Below are positions 48,487 to 62,007 of a stretch of DNA of 64,000 nucleotides, piece by piece (position 1 is the first letter of the stretch; each line of letters begins with the position of its first letter). The DNA lies in assembly GCA_963682055.1 (NCBI GenBank), contig OY821750.1:8372501-8436500 (forward strand), in the 5' to 3' direction. This DNA comes from Primula veris. Lineage: Eukaryota; Streptophyta; Magnoliopsida; Ericales; Primulaceae. The position numbers and the translations under genes are program-made. The notes beneath the pieces were generated by a model. The model searched no databases. It was not told the origin of the DNA and saw only the letters and a list, made by a program, of their open reading frames with translations.

Positions 48487-50626
48487 GATTAAGATATAAT
48501 GATCTTCTAACATGGCTACCAAACTCATTTAGCATCATGCAAGATTTTGATGTACAAAAAACATTGTTCTAACCTATATTTTTTTCTTGAAACGTCTTTG
48601 CTCAAACACTCTTGAATATCCAAACTAACATGAACCTTGTTGATTATTGCTCTAAACATACAGTACCCATTATCCATTAAAACCCCAATCCAACATCTAT
48701 ACTAATTAACCTCTTATACAACCACTTTTATTACAACTTTGGAAAGTGAAAGGAAATAGCAGCTCCACAACAACCTTTTTTTTTATGTTTCTCTAGTTTA
48801 CATGGCTCTTTATTACGGCAGTTTTTGCTAATTTGAACTGAGATATGCACGAATAAAACAGTCAATAAAAAGGCAAAGTTAATAATAATAATATTTGTTT
48901 CGGTATGACATGTATGCTGAAATATTAGGTAAAGAGTTATTTTTGGAACCCCCTGGGTTGAAACAAATCGGTTGAAACTTCATATGTCTCTAGAGTCTGG
49001 AGATATCTGTAAACCATACATGAGTTGATATTATTTCAAGATTAGACATTGGATCATATACTTTGATATAATTAGCACTATCTGCCATATTAGGTTCAAT
49101 ATTTAAAATATGTTAATTTACTAATCCGTGATCTTGGGAAAAAAAAGAGTAAAAATATTATCACTTGTGTGGCGATTGAGTTTCCTCTAATTACTAGGTT
49201 GTGTATTTATTAAATAAAACATCATCGGTAAACTCCGGCAATGCATTGCCTTGCAAAACAATGTGACAAAGGTCATACTACTTAATAAACAAGTTGCTGG
49301 TACATTTTGCAACAATGTAGGCATCAACATCTTATCCCGTCTTAACCAAATTTACATGGATATATATGGATGTCCACAAAAACTTTTTTAGTAAAAACTA
49401 GAAATATTGCAGGTCGATTTGTTCTCTGCTATATCACAATTTAAGGCCCTATTGATCTGAAGTTGTAGTGTTGTGAAGAAACTTGTTGTGAGCACCTATC
49501 AATCTATCATATGATATTACTTCATCAGTTTTACCCAACACTGTCAACGATAAACGCTTTTTTAAACGTCTTGCTAGAATTAATTATCTTGAATACTCAA
49601 ACCAACAGTCCTCTGAATATTTTTAGATTTCGACAAAACAAAAATTACTTTGCAACAAAAAGAAAGATACTAAAAAATAGATTTATAATCAGGAACCGAC
49701 TTTTGTGAGCCTCGAACCCTATTATTTTTGTTTCAAGATAGTAAAACACCAAACCTTGTTTCTACTTTGCTAGTAATCCAGTAATCTGCAGAATACAAAG
49801 TTCACTGATCCTAACAGTACTCTGTACAATTAATGCACCAAATAAGAATACTATCATCTGCACCAAATATAACCAAGTGGGGCAATAAATTTGTCATATA
49901 GTAGTGGTTGCTAACATTACCCAATCCACCACGGACTTGGTAAAATTCAAACTTAGTATAGGGTAGTTGATGAGTACATATATAGATGTTGCAAACCTTA
50001 GAATCATCCATCCAATGCCAACTTTTATAGGGAATGAACAATCGTGATCATAATATTATTTATTCATTATCGCAAGCTTAAAGTTAACGCAGACAAAGAT
50101 GCATATAAATAAAGCACCAAACAGATGCATATATAGAGTTTGATTGTAAATTTAGATGCTTCAATGCAAAAAAATATGTCAAATATGTCAAACTTTGTTA
50201 ATCACCCCAGTCAAACATGTGCGATTCTACCGTAATCATTTAGCACCTATTGCATGATTTTGATGTACGAAAAACATTCTTCTAAACTATACTCTTTCTT
50301 GAAACGTCTTTGCTCAAACACTCCTGAATACCCAAACCCTTGATGTTGTAGTTGTATTCTCTCTGATGTTGAAGTTGTAGAGGCCGGATTTTTCCACTTC
50401 AAAATTTCTTGAAACGTCTTTGCTCAAACACTCTTGAATATCCAAACTAACATGAACCTTGTTGATTATTGCTCGAAACATACAGTACCCATTATCCATT
50501 AAAACCCCATTCCAACATCCCGACTAATTAACCTCTTATACATCCTTTAGAAAGTGAAAGGAAATAGCAGCTCCACAACAACCTTTTTTTAATGACACAA
50601 CAACCTCTTATACTAATTAAAGTAAT

Positions 50627-51237
50627 TATTAGATACAGAGGTCGCAGATGGTGAGCTTTTGTTTGAAAATAATGACATGGAGAAGGAGCAGATACCCATA
50701 CTTAATGGGATGAATGAGAAAAATGTTTCTTCGAAAAAACGTAAATCCAAATCCAAGGATGGTGTCCGTAAGAAAGTGAAAGAAGTGGCCTATGTCGAGG
50801 CTTTGGGTGCGTGATAGGATCACTTTACAACAGTCTTGTATTTGTACGTTATATTATTATTTTTCTTTTGCTTTTTTCCCCAAGTTATCTTTTGTACACT
50901 ACAACAAACGAAAGAAGTACAACCCAGAAACACAGTAGAGGTGGTTATAAATTCGCATTAGTTATTTTCCGATTTAGTCGAGTTTTCCAATTCATTTTTT
51001 GTTTTTGGGTTTTTCCTTGCACATTTACTCATTGTAATCACCTGGGAATTATGGCTGTGCTTTTTCTAGAAGATTTCTTTCGTACTGGTTTTAGGCCAAG
51101 TAGTTTTGTATTGCTGCTTACAAGTTCCGGTAAACTTGATGTTTTTTGAAACGAAAAAAAGAAACAGCTTTTTTCAACTTCTGACAGAGCTAGAAATGTC
51201 TTTAGCTGGTGGAGCCGAATTTTTTCCAGAACTCGAA
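50627..51237 (+). pseudogene. Captured 3' fragment of the neprosin-like gene, unit B
   Basis: Same content as the unit A fragment, ending at the solo LTR. Its sequence matches the A fragment far better than the 30839-31452 original, so it was copied with the unit. Confidence 0.8.
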
Positions 51238-51242
51238 TAAGC

Positions 51243-53170
51243 TTCAAATTATTTGTTTTGGCTTGGAATGTCAACCAGGTTTGAGTCCTAATTTTAAATT
51301 TGTTTGAATAGAACTTTCGTCTGAGTCTCAGATAATAAATGGGTTTATTCATGATTTAATTTATCCAAAAACGTTTTATACAAATTTTATCAAAAACCGG
51401 TCACACAACTAATTTTTAACCAAAACCGAAACTCTTCCGAGAAACTTTATTTTTAAAACCTGTTACTAATTTTATAAATAAAAAGGACCCAATAGATTTG
51501 TTTCTAAAAATTTGTTATTTTTGAGTAGTAAAACAATATTTTTGAATTAAGATTTAGCTTTTAAAACTTTGGGGACCAAATAGTTCGCTTTCACAAACTA
51601 TCTAAAAACAGTTTTTCTATAACTCAAATCAGGCCACTTTTAATTCATTAAACCAAAAACCAGCCAAATACAAGAGAGAAAAGAGAGAAAAATAAGAAGA
51701 AGAGGAAACCACATTTAGCGGGTTGTTACCGGAATCATCTCCTCTACGCTCTAAGGTAACGAGGGTTATCCATTACGACTAGATGATGGTGTATGTTAGG
51801 ATTATGTTTTGCGTTTATTATAAATTGGGGGGTTTTTGCCTTTTATCATAATTATGTTCTTAAATTGTTAACTGAGTTTATTTGTTGTACGTCTAATTCA
51901 CTTATTTGATTTTAGGAGTAGTTGGGGATTTAGTCTTTTAATTTTCGGAGTAATGAGAATATTGATGGGTTACGTGTTTTATGCGTTGATTACGTGTTAT
52001 TATGGTTGTTGATAGAATTGGATAAATTATTGTTGAATAAAGATGAGTTTTATATTGCGCATACGAGATGTTTGTTAAAATGGCTTAACTGAATTTTATG
52101 TTGTTAGAGTTGGTCGGCTAGTTGTGAATCTAGTGCGTATGCTTATGTGCTTTGTTGAATTGCGTCAAAGTGACGTATGAGAATGTGATAATTGCGTGGA
52201 TTTATATTATTGGCCGAGGCCGTATGAGAATGTGATATTTGCATGGATTTATAATATTGGCCGAGACCTTGTGATTTAGATTAGTGGCAATGGTCTCTGT
52301 CTCTTTCTAATTCCGGGGACAGAAGACGGGCGAGGGGATAGGGAATGACTCGTCTTACGGACTGGGGCGAGTGGCATGAGAGGTCCTAGTGTGCACTCTA
52401 TTTATTTTTTTGTTAGCAATGGTCTCTGTCTCTTCCTAATTCCGGGGACAGAAGACGGCCGTGAGGATAGGAAATGACTCGTCTTACGGACTGGGACGAG
52501 TGGCATGAGAGGTCGAAGTGCGCACTTTAAATCTACTTTTATGTTAACAATGGTCTCTGTCTCTTCCTAATTCCGGGGACAGAAGACGGCCGAGGGAATA
52601 GGGAATGACCTACCTTACGGACTGGGGTAGGCGACATTAGAGGTCCATGTATGCTATAGATGTGTGTTGAAGTTATTTAATTTATCTCGTTGTAGTATGT
52701 TATTATATTTCTTTTTATATGTTGATTATCGTAGTTGTTGTTTGTGAGTTTTTGCATTTATGGGATGGAGTGACGGTATTTGTGGTGCCGTCCCGTCTAT
52801 GTATGTGCGTGAGACTCACCGTTACAGTTTTGTCTTTCAGCTACAACTTAGATTGAGGCGTTGGTTAGAGCATTGGTAAGGTATCGCATGGGCTCGAGGC
52901 TTGTTTCGATCGCTTTCTTTATATTTAGTTCATTTTTGAGGTTATAGCCTACGGGCAATTTACATTCGTTTGGTAATTTTTTTTAAGTTGTCAAAATCAT
53001 TTGGTCATGTAGCCGCGTTTGACAAACAGTTTTATTTATTCGTTTAATTGTTTCTTTAGCTCGCAAGTGTTTTCTTTTAAAAATTTAAATTTTGTACCAA
53101 CAGGTTCTATTTCTTTTGTTTAAAAAGGTCACGCCTCGATGTTCGTGTTTACGGATTTTGGGACGTGACA
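51243..53170 (+). mobile_element. Solo LTR, Tekay-like, unit B
   Basis: A duplicate of 37799-39726, again flanked by TAAGC and with three ~130-bp internal tandem units (52288-52674). One G-to-A difference from unit A was noticed (near 53016). Confidence 0.6.
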
Positions 53171-53782
53171 TAAGCTTAGCTGATTTGATTTACACCTACG
53201 TAGATCTGAATTTTGCTGATCAACCAAAACGTGAGAGTTGTATATATTTAAGCTAATTGGTCTCAAATAGTTGCTAAACCGAGGTCATACAATCCTTGAA
53301 TTTGCAATTACATATTGAACCAAGTACTCTTGTGTTTATTCAGTGCCGCCCCAACTATATGTCTTGACGCTCAAACATGTTGCCCATAAATACAAACAAA
53401 ATAAAAATAAAATAAAATTATAGTTAATTGGTATTTAACTCATGACCAGTTGGTATATTATCTACACAACCACTAATGTAACAATGTAAATATATAATTA
53501 TTCGATATTTGTTATATGATTATAAAATATATTTTTAATAGAGTCGATGTGTTTCCCGTAAAAAAAAAAAAAAATCAAAGTATTTGCGGGAGGCTTAAGC
53601 CTTATTCAACTTGGTCAGGGCCGTCCATGCGTTTATTCTTCTATCAGAGGAGTATTAACTATTCAGAATCACCGTATTACCATACTATGGAAGTGATGTC
53701 AACTTTGTATAGCATCTTTCTTTACTATTATCTGAAAAATTCATCAAGGTAGAACATACATGATACATCCAACAATGTTGTA

Positions 53783-54013
53783 CTTCGTCCGTTACTATTT
53801 AATTGTCCATTGTGAAAATACGTGCAATTTTGACCGGTCAAGAACTTGTATCAAAATTATCGGAATGAAAATTTTCAAAAGTTGATCATATAGTTCAAAT
53901 GTTAAATTTTAAGATTAGATTTTAAAAAAAATTATTTTAACAATTTTGATATAATTTGTAAGCCGGTCCAAATTACATGTAGTTTCGTAGTTAACAATTA
54001 AATAGGAAGGGAG
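53783..54013. mobile_element. Stowaway-type MITE, unit B
   Basis: A duplicate of 40339-40569 with TA flanks. Confidence 0.85.
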
Positions 54014-54531
54014 TATACAATATAAAAATAAATAAATTAAACATTTCAAACTCCTGCCACAGTGTCACTAGTGAAATGTTCCTCTTGAAACAGCATGCTT
54101 ACATACACAATACCATCTACCGAGTTTAAACAGCATCTCTAGGTGATAATCATATTCCCTCTGTATGTTTATTTTCGGTAACCACTTAAGTACGACACCG
54201 AAAATAAAGCCAGGGAAGAAGATGACCTGTTAAAATGGGACCAATCAGCGTTTGGATCGAGATGAAAACCATATCAAAACCGTTTCGAAAATAGTAAAGG
54301 TGGATGGGTTTCGAATCAAATCTTCCGACAAAATAGATTCTGATATTGTACGCTTGTTGTGCTTCGAGGCCGAGACCTCGTTGGTACCAGAACAAGGGGA
54401 AAGGGGGAGGAGAGAGAGACTGCTGTCACGTGACTCGCCAGAAGAGGGGCGGTTTTCCATACGCCACCGACTGGCAACTTTTTTCCTTACTTTGACGCCG
54501 CCTGTAATATTTTACTAGTATGTTTGGTTAA

Positions 54532-55056
54532 CAATGGCGGAACTAGAATGATATCGTTGAGGGCCGTACACAAAAAATTGTCACTAGAATTTTAAGAAAA
54601 ATAACGTTTAAAATAATCGAAAACTGAGTTTAAAAGTCTTTTCTGTGGGTTAAAAAAACTAGTTGTTAACTATAAAAAATACAGTAAATTTAAAATTATA
54701 ATTTATTTATTTTTGGTAACATCAAAATGAGTTATTTGAAGAGTATTTATAGATTTTAAAAAGAAATATAAAAATATATAGATGTTATTGAAAATAATGA
54801 GCAATGAAGTGTTACTCATGTACCTAAATGAACATGAAAGAAATAAAAAAGAATAAGTTGTGATGGTAAAGAATCAAACCAATGATATGTTATTCAATTT
54901 TATGTAGCATTATCATATGAGCTAAGCATGATTATATATCTTATGAGGGATATATATATATATAACCTAATTTTCTGAAATTTTTACTATAAAAAAAATC
55001 GTTTTTAAAATTTTCGGAATGGCGGCGGCATACCCTTCCCCCTAAATCCGCCCCTG
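54532..55056. mobile_element. hAT MITE, unit B
   Basis: A duplicate of 41088-41612 with TTGGTTAA on both sides. Confidence 0.85.
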
Positions 55057-56633
55057 TTGGTTAATGAACGTTACTAAGTTTCTTCCTCAACTCATGCGTT
55101 ACTGTCAAGAGGAAAAATACGAATATTTTTGCTACATGTGTTGGGCTAAAGACCCAAGTTGGAGATTTAATTGGTTGCTAATAGATATGACAAAATAGAT
55201 AAACTGGTTAAGTTGGGTCCAATTCGATGGTAGGATGATAATGATATATTTTGAGTGAAATGAAGTAAACCAACAAGTTTCAACAGAAATTTGGTTAATG
55301 AGACTGTTTGTTGAGGGTAATTGTAGTATTCTTGAGATATCATGACATGTTGAAAGTAATTATGTGGTGCATGTCGTAGGGGAGTCTTTTGTTGTCTACG
55401 TCGATTGTAATGGTTCCAATCTGGCGGATATGGCTATTTAATAGTATTTAGAAGGCGATGATGTCGTGGATATTTATGGGACTCGTGGATTATTTTAATC
55501 ACACTTGGTTCAAGTACTCTTCGATTGGAAGACTAATGGTATTGGCCAATCAAGGTCATATTTTTCGGTTTGGGGCTTTTGGGAGATCGGATGCTAACTC
55601 GTGTAGATGAGGGCTTATTGGGGATATTGATCGGGCATCTGGAAGTGAAGGTTACATTGATCACAGACCAATTTACACGATAGTGGGGTCGATGAGATCA
55701 TCACATAGTTTCTCTTATACGTTGCAGATTAGTCGAGATCATGAGTTTGCATATTGATTTTCTTTGATTCCGAGCTCACATACATAGTTCACTGGGGAGC
55801 GCCGTATTGGCTCAACGACGTATTTTGAGGGTTGTATTTTATCACTGTCGGCTGTGTCGGGGTACTTATCAATATGTTAGGACGTACGGTAGAAGCTCGG
55901 AAGAGAGAACTTTTATTGGAAGGCTAACCGGTGAGGAGGTTGAGCTAGCTTATCTAGCTAGGAGTAAAGCTTTCTATTGATTGTAGAAAACTTTAATTGC
56001 ACTATTAAAAATATGTTCATTTATAGGATTGTCTCGATCATTTTTCACATTATCATCCAATAAAATTTTAAAAAAAACTAACAATAATTCTATCATTATA
56101 TTAAGGAGCGAAACAACCAGTCTTTGGCAAAGCAAAAGAAAAAAGGAAAATTACAATAGAACCTATCAATATTGTAATATTGCATGATTTTTTATGGTCA
56201 CACTTTAACAAATTTGCATGCATATAGAAATAAATTACATAAATGTATAAAATTATGTATATGTCGTTACATTAAATTTAACACGGTTTAAAATATTTAA
56301 CTAATGTAGTATGTGATATTGTCTTGATTTTTTGGGTTGTCACCCTATCATTTAACTTGCGGATACGTAATAGCTCGTACACGTGAACACTTTCTTGTTG
56401 AATCCAAAATAATTCCAACTTAATTTGTCTGTCATTGTATACACTTGGTTTAGGCACAAAAAATGAATAAAAATCTATTCTATATTATACTTGTTATTTA
56501 TACATGTAAAATAAAGTTTAAAAAAAATTGTACAATCACGATAATACATGTATCAATACATTACAATAATTATTTTTAAAAGAAAATTCACAGCAATTTA
56601 TTTTGGAAAAAATGTATAAATTAGTGTATCATA

Positions 56634-57944
56634 AAAAATAAAAAATGAAAAAAATCACAAAAAATTATAAAAAATGAAAAAACTCACAAAAAAATTATAA
56701 AATATCATAAAAAATGTCAATATACCACTTTTTACATCGAAAAAGCGTTTTTTTATAAAAAAACGCTTTTTCATAAAAAAACACTTTTTCATAAAAAACA
56801 TTTTTTCATCAAAATGTGAATTTTATGTATTTAACTCTCGTTTGACTCATTTCAATGCTTGTTAAAATTTGAATTACCTTTTTAGAAACTAATTTTACTA
56901 ACTAATTTTAGATCCGTAATCTCAAATTGGTAAGCGTGCTTGCACCTAACACCAATGTTTAAGAGGTTGGTGATTCGAATCCATCCAGTTTTTTTTTAAC
57001 TTTAAAGTAAAATATATACACTTTGTGTTCTGTACTATATGCACTTTTATTGAACTTTATGCACTTTCGACTGAACTAGATACATTTTTAGCTGAACTAG
57101 ATGCACTTTCAGCTGAACTAGATGCACTTTCAGCTGAATTAGATGCACTTTTAGTTGAACCAGATGCACTTTTAGTTGAATGAGATGCATTTTTGATAGA
57201 ACTATATGCACTTTTATTGAACTATATGCACTTTCGACTGAACTAAGTTCATTTTTGACCAGATTATATGCACTTTTGACTTAACTATATGTACTTTCGA
57301 CTAAATTAGTTGCATTTTAAGTTGAAACAGATGTACTTTCAGCTGAACTATATGCATACTCACTTTTATTGAACTACATTTACTTTCGACTGAATTGTTG
57401 GCACTTTCAACGGAACTAGATCTACTTTCAGTTGAATTGAATGCAATTTCGATACAATTTTATGCACTTTTGACTAAACTATACGTACTTTCGACTGAAC
57501 TAGATGCACTTTCAGCTCATTTAGATTAAAAAAAGGCATAATTTTATGTAAAAACCATTTTTTTAATAAAAAAATTCACTTTTTGATGGAAAAAGAGTTT
57601 TTTTATGAAAAAAAAACTGCGTTTTCGGTATTAAAAGTGTTATATTGAAAAAATAATAATATTTTTATGTAATTTTTTAAAAAAATTGTGATTTTTTTTT
57701 TCATTTTTTATGATTTTTTCATTTTTTATAATTCTTTTTATTTTTTGTGATTTTTTATGATTTTTTTTGTGATTTTTATAATTTTTTATATTTTTTTGTG
57801 ATTTTTATGTTTTTTTATAATTTTTTTAATGATTTTTTGTGATTTTAATAATTTTTTGCCATTTTTTATATTTTTTTGTGATTTTTTTTTTTAAATAATT
57901 TTTTTGTGTTTTTTTTTATTTATTTTGTTGTAATCTAAAACTAT
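56634..57944. mobile_element. Foldback-like element with tRNA-like core and minisatellite, unit B
   Basis: A duplicate of 43190-44500: palindrome at 56739-56772, tRNA-like stretch at 56912-56997, 21-bp minisatellite at 57038-57525. The right arm and the following ~400 bp differ from unit A more than any other part of the unit. Confidence 0.4.
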
Positions 57945-59029
57945 TTTTTTGGGTTTGTATAAAAATAAAATATATCTATTATATTTTGGTTTTCATGACC
58001 ATTTAGTAAATAAAATGTAATTAGAAGATTTGGACTCAAATTAGATACACATAATTTTTATTATGCGGAACATTTATTTAAATATTTTTTTATATATTAA
58101 ACTGTAATTAGAAATAACTTACTTATAAGAATATTTTCTCTCGTCACGAGTTTATTGCTAAAGAGAGGTTCTACTATAATTACATCAATAACTGACTAAC
58201 AATAGATTTAAATCTCATAATAAATTAGGAAAACACAAAGAAGCTACCTTTTTGTCGAAAATTGATATATTCGGAGACTTTCGAATTGCGGGTTTTTTCG
58301 ACAACCCATTGGTGAGGTGGCAAAAGGCTTTGGTGTTGAGGTGGTGGAGGGATATAGACATAGCTAAAAAATTGCTTTTAGCTTGAAAACTCAGTAGCAC
58401 AAAAGACCAAATAGTGTAAGTAGAAAAGCTAAAAAACGAGTAGCCTACAAACTGTTTGCAGAATAAAAGAAAATTAAAAAGGTATAACAAAATTGCAACC
58501 AGTATTCACAATAGTTACATCAATAGCTAACTACTTTTACATTTAAAATTTAAATCACATAAAAAGTATACAAACTCTAGGAAAACACAAATAAGCTACC
58601 TTTTTTTCGAAAAATCGTTGTTTTCAGAAAACGGAAAAACTTATTGAAGAGATCAGACTTGAATAATTATCAGTATTTCATATGTTACTCAACAAATTTA
58701 AACAATGAACAATTTTTTCCTTGTTAGTAATTCTTACAAATAAGAGAAACGCTACGTCAAGCTTATGGAAAAGCATCCCAACTAGGTTGGCACCCTAAAC
58801 CAGAAGCCTTCATCCGAGCCAAGTACAGAATACTAATCAAAAGGACAAAGGGTGTGGATACGTTACACATCACTATCCTAAAGCTATGCCTCGTTAAAAC
58901 CTCTAGTGAGCAAAACCATAATGGAAAAAGCTCAAAAGAGGAAAAAGAGTGCATAGCTGTACAAATTTATCTAGCATCTGAAAGCTGATCTACTTTACGA
59001 ATCATACTGCTAATTTTTTACAAAATAAA

Positions 59030-60571
59030 TTAACCATCTTCTGCTTCTTCGCCTTCTTCTTCTTCTTGCCGTATCTTCTTGTTGTTCAACTGTACTTCGT
59101 CGTCTTCTCGATCAAAGGCAAAAGATCGCTTCCTTGACTGGTCTTTCTTGTCGTCTGTAATCTCATGAACATCAGGCATGTATATCGACTCAAACCCATC
59201 TACATAAAGAGGTCCCCCATGATTTACTAGTCCATTCGTCCATTGAGAGTCTTCAAGATCATCCAATGAAATTCCCAGAAAATAATCCAAATCATAAGCT
59301 TGTTCCTGTTGTGTAGGCACTTGATGTTCAATATCAGGCTCTTGAGCAATATCACCGGTATGCGCTATTTCTGGTCGTATCGATCCTTGATTTTGAACAG
59401 GTAGAAGCATCATCTGATTTGTGATTTCATATGGTTGTTGTTCTGGTTGCATCAACACTTGATTTTCAACAGATAGTGGCATCATGTGATTTACATTGTC
59501 ATGTTCTGGAGCATCTTCTTTTTCAGCTTCGAGGCTATCATCCTCATGGGCTTGTTCTTGTTGCATCTCTACTTGAAAATCTTCTACCCCAAAACCATCA
59601 TCTTGTTGCATCTCTACTTGAAAATCTTCTACCCCAAAACCATCATCTTGTTGCATCTCTACTTGAAAATCTTCTACCCCAAAACCATCATCTTGTTGCA
59701 TCTCTACTTGAAAATCTTCTACCCCAAAACCATCATCTTGTTGCATCTCTACTTGAAAATCTTCTACCGCAAAACCATCATCAATGAAGAATGAATCAAC
59801 ATTAAATGGGCTTTCATTACAAAAAGCACCACAACCCTCCATGTTTGGTTCTCGAGACCTATCATACCCACCATCCCTTGCAACCCTGTTATTACCCTGC
59901 CAAAATAGATCGTCTTGTTGCTGTTCTTGTGAGATTCCAGAATCAATAGTTGGCGCATATACATCACCATCCATCGGCATATCCATAGCTATAGGTTGAA
60001 TATTTGGCGGTTCTTGATCATAAACAGTACCACTAGTAGCTCCAAACTCGGTCTCGTCATCTCCTTTTCTTTGATTATCTTGATGATTCTTTATTTGACA
60101 CAAAACAATATCCCTAAACTCTGGCAAAGCGAAGCCAGAAAGAAAACCATTGAGAGCGTACTCCTTCATAGTCCATCTACCTGTCTCCATTCCGTAGCCA
60201 CACTTTCCTTCGCACACGTAAGAAAGGCACCTCTTTTTGCCGATAATTCTGCCTTTGTCGTCCTTCAAATCGGTCCCCTTCGCTTGCAGTTTCCACTTGC
60301 CACCACCGTTCTTCTTATCTCCTACTGTTCGAATAACAACCTTAGCCTTGGGGCTTTTCTTTTTCAGCATAGTGAAGAAATACGCCGTTACCTCACTTTT
60401 TTGTTCTTCAAATATCTCCCATGGGTGTTTATTTCCGTATAAATCATAATCTTGAATCAACCCTTGGACAGGTAATGGATTCTTAGTCACTCTCGGAAGA
60501 AGGTAAAAAAGAACAAGCTCGTTGTCTGTTGGAAGAAACTCATACCCCGGTGGTAATTCGACTTTTGCCAT
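59030..60571 (-). CDS. NAC-domain transcription factor, copy C
   Basis: 513 residues, complete frame. It has the same NAC domain as copies A and B (identical through residue 161). It differs in having five instead of four 15-residue repeats (the first with Ala for Gly, DDGFAVED), an inserted Leu before NNKKIR, GEEAEDG for DEEAEDG at the C-terminus, and a few substitutions in the central region (Ser214, Val230, Ala/His for Thr/Leu near the middle). All changes lie outside the DNA-binding domain, which suggests constraint on that domain. The TATA box is kept (60664-60672). It is probably functional and the outgroup to the A/B pair. Confidence 0.93.
   Translation of the reverse strand: MAKVELPPGYEFLPTDNELVLFYLLPRVTKNPLPVQGLIQDYDLYGNKHPWEIFEEQKSEVTAYFFTMLKKKSPKAKVVIRTVGDKKNGGGKWKLQAKGTDLKDDKGRIIGKKRCLSYVCEGKCGYGMETGRWTMKEYALNGFLSGFALPEFRDIVLCQIKNHQDNQRKGDDETEFGATSGTVYDQEPPNIQPIAMDMPMDGDVYAPTIDSGISQEQQQDDLFWQGNNRVARDGGYDRSREPNMEGCGAFCNESPFNVDSFFIDDGFAVEDFQVEMQQDDGFGVEDFQVEMQQDDGFGVEDFQVEMQQDDGFGVEDFQVEMQQDDGFGVEDFQVEMQQEQAHEDDSLEAEKEDAPEHDNVNHMMPLSVENQVLMQPEQQPYEITNQMMLLPVQNQGSIRPEIAHTGDIAQEPDIEHQVPTQQEQAYDLDYFLGISLDDLEDSQWTNGLVNHGGPLYVDGFESIYMPDVHEITDDKKDQSRKRSFAFDREDDEVQLNNKKIRQEEEEGEEAEDG
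59548..59784. repeat. 45-bp coding minisatellite in NAC copy C (5 units)
   Basis: One more unit than copies A and B; the unit at the high-coordinate end has one base change (ACCGCAAAACC for ACCCCAAAACC). Confidence 0.95.
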
Positions 60572-60663
60572 ATTATGTAATCAAAAGTGAATCTATTAGA
60601 AATTAAGTTGTAGCTCTCAACTTCTTTGATAACTCTCTCTTTCTTTTCTGTTATTGTAATAAT

Positions 60664-60672
60664 ATTTATATA
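60664..60672 (-). promoter_or_regulatory. TATA box of NAC copy C
   Basis: TATATAAAT, same spacing from the ATG as in copies A and B. Confidence 0.6.
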
Positions 60673-61368
60673 AATCTCCACATAACCAGTTATAAAAGAA
60701 ATAGGACTGTGGTTTATAACTTCAAATATAACACAACCTTATCAATTTGCCTTTCTCTAAATCGTATACATATATAATTATATTTCTTCTAAGGCGTTGA
60801 GTAAATTATCTTTAAGTTTTTACTAAAAAATGAGAGAAGGTCTAAGTTTAGTTTTTACTTTCTCAACAAGGAATAGCACCTCTTATTAAAATGTATTATT
60901 TTGTAGCTGAAAAAACGTTGTAAACTCAGCTAAACATTTTCTCTTTCCAGACATTCAAAAAATATTAAAAAGAGCTGCTCATGCAAATAATTGCAACTCA
61001 TAAAAAGAACAAATAAGTTAAGCTAACAATCAGCAACCAAACATGGCCTGGCTTTCACACAGGAACAACAATCTTGAAGTTCTGAGTTCAAGTCTCCACT
61101 TCATTTTTCCTCACTCCGGCCAAACAAAAAATCTGATTAAAATATTTCCAAAATATTGTAGTTTCAAGGGGCAGAATAAATTTCTGAAAATCTGCCGTCA
61201 GACAAAACCCTCCCAATTCCCATCCTAATTATATGCAGGGGCCAAGTCACGAATTGTACATGAAGGATGCCGAATTTATAATTAAAATAATGTCAAGGTA
61301 AAAAGTTGTGAATTCATTGTCCAATGCAAACTTTGTTAATCGCCCCTCTTGATCTTTGTGATTAAGAT

Positions 61369-62007
61369 CAATGTTTTAAATAGCGTTATCGCTATCATAG
61401 CGTATTTTCGAGAGAAACGCTAAAAACGCAAATAGCGTAACAACGTAGCGCTTTGCGGTGTATTTTTTTTTTTTACCTAAATATATATTAATATAACACT
61501 ATAGTCATACAATTTATACTAATTATGTTAACAAAATTAAAAGTTAAAAGAATTGGTTATGGTTTTTTGGGGAACGAAAGAGAGGGAGACATGTTTGGTC
61601 AAAAAACTCTACGTTTTTTAAGTATTTGAGGATAAATGTATTTTTTTGATATATTATTTAGTATATGAAATAATTTGTGACATGTTATTTACTATAAAAG
61701 TGAATATGTGACATGTTATTAATTATATGGGTTAATTGTGACATGTTATATGCTAAATAGGCTAATTGTGATATGTTATAAACTATAGGGGTCAGCCCAG
61801 TATTTATACTAACAGTCTCTGTATTCTGTTTTAAAAACTCGATATTTACGCTACCAGTACAACAATTTTACGCTTTTTGCGTTTTTAGTCCCAATAGCCC
61901 GAATTTAGCGCTCTTGCATCCAAAAACCGTTTTTTCGATGTGTTTTTTTCCCAAAAAAACGTTATTTCGCACAATATAGCACAACATAGCGTGTTTTTTA
62001 TAGCATG
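61369..62007. mobile_element. hAT-like MITE, unit C (639 bp)
   Basis: The same insertion as in units A and B (same GATTAAGAT flanks), so it predates all three units. It has more CGCT/AGCG words intact and longer T runs than the A/B versions. Confidence 0.65.

Larger units (their letters stand above)
44914..58360. repeat. Segmental tandem duplication, unit B (13.4 kb)
   Basis: This is head to tail with unit A, with identical order of contents. The A/B junction joins ...GGGATATAGACA to TAGCTAAAAAATTGC. Where unit C can be used to polarise, unit B carries the derived base, each time C to T or G to A. Confidence 0.95.
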
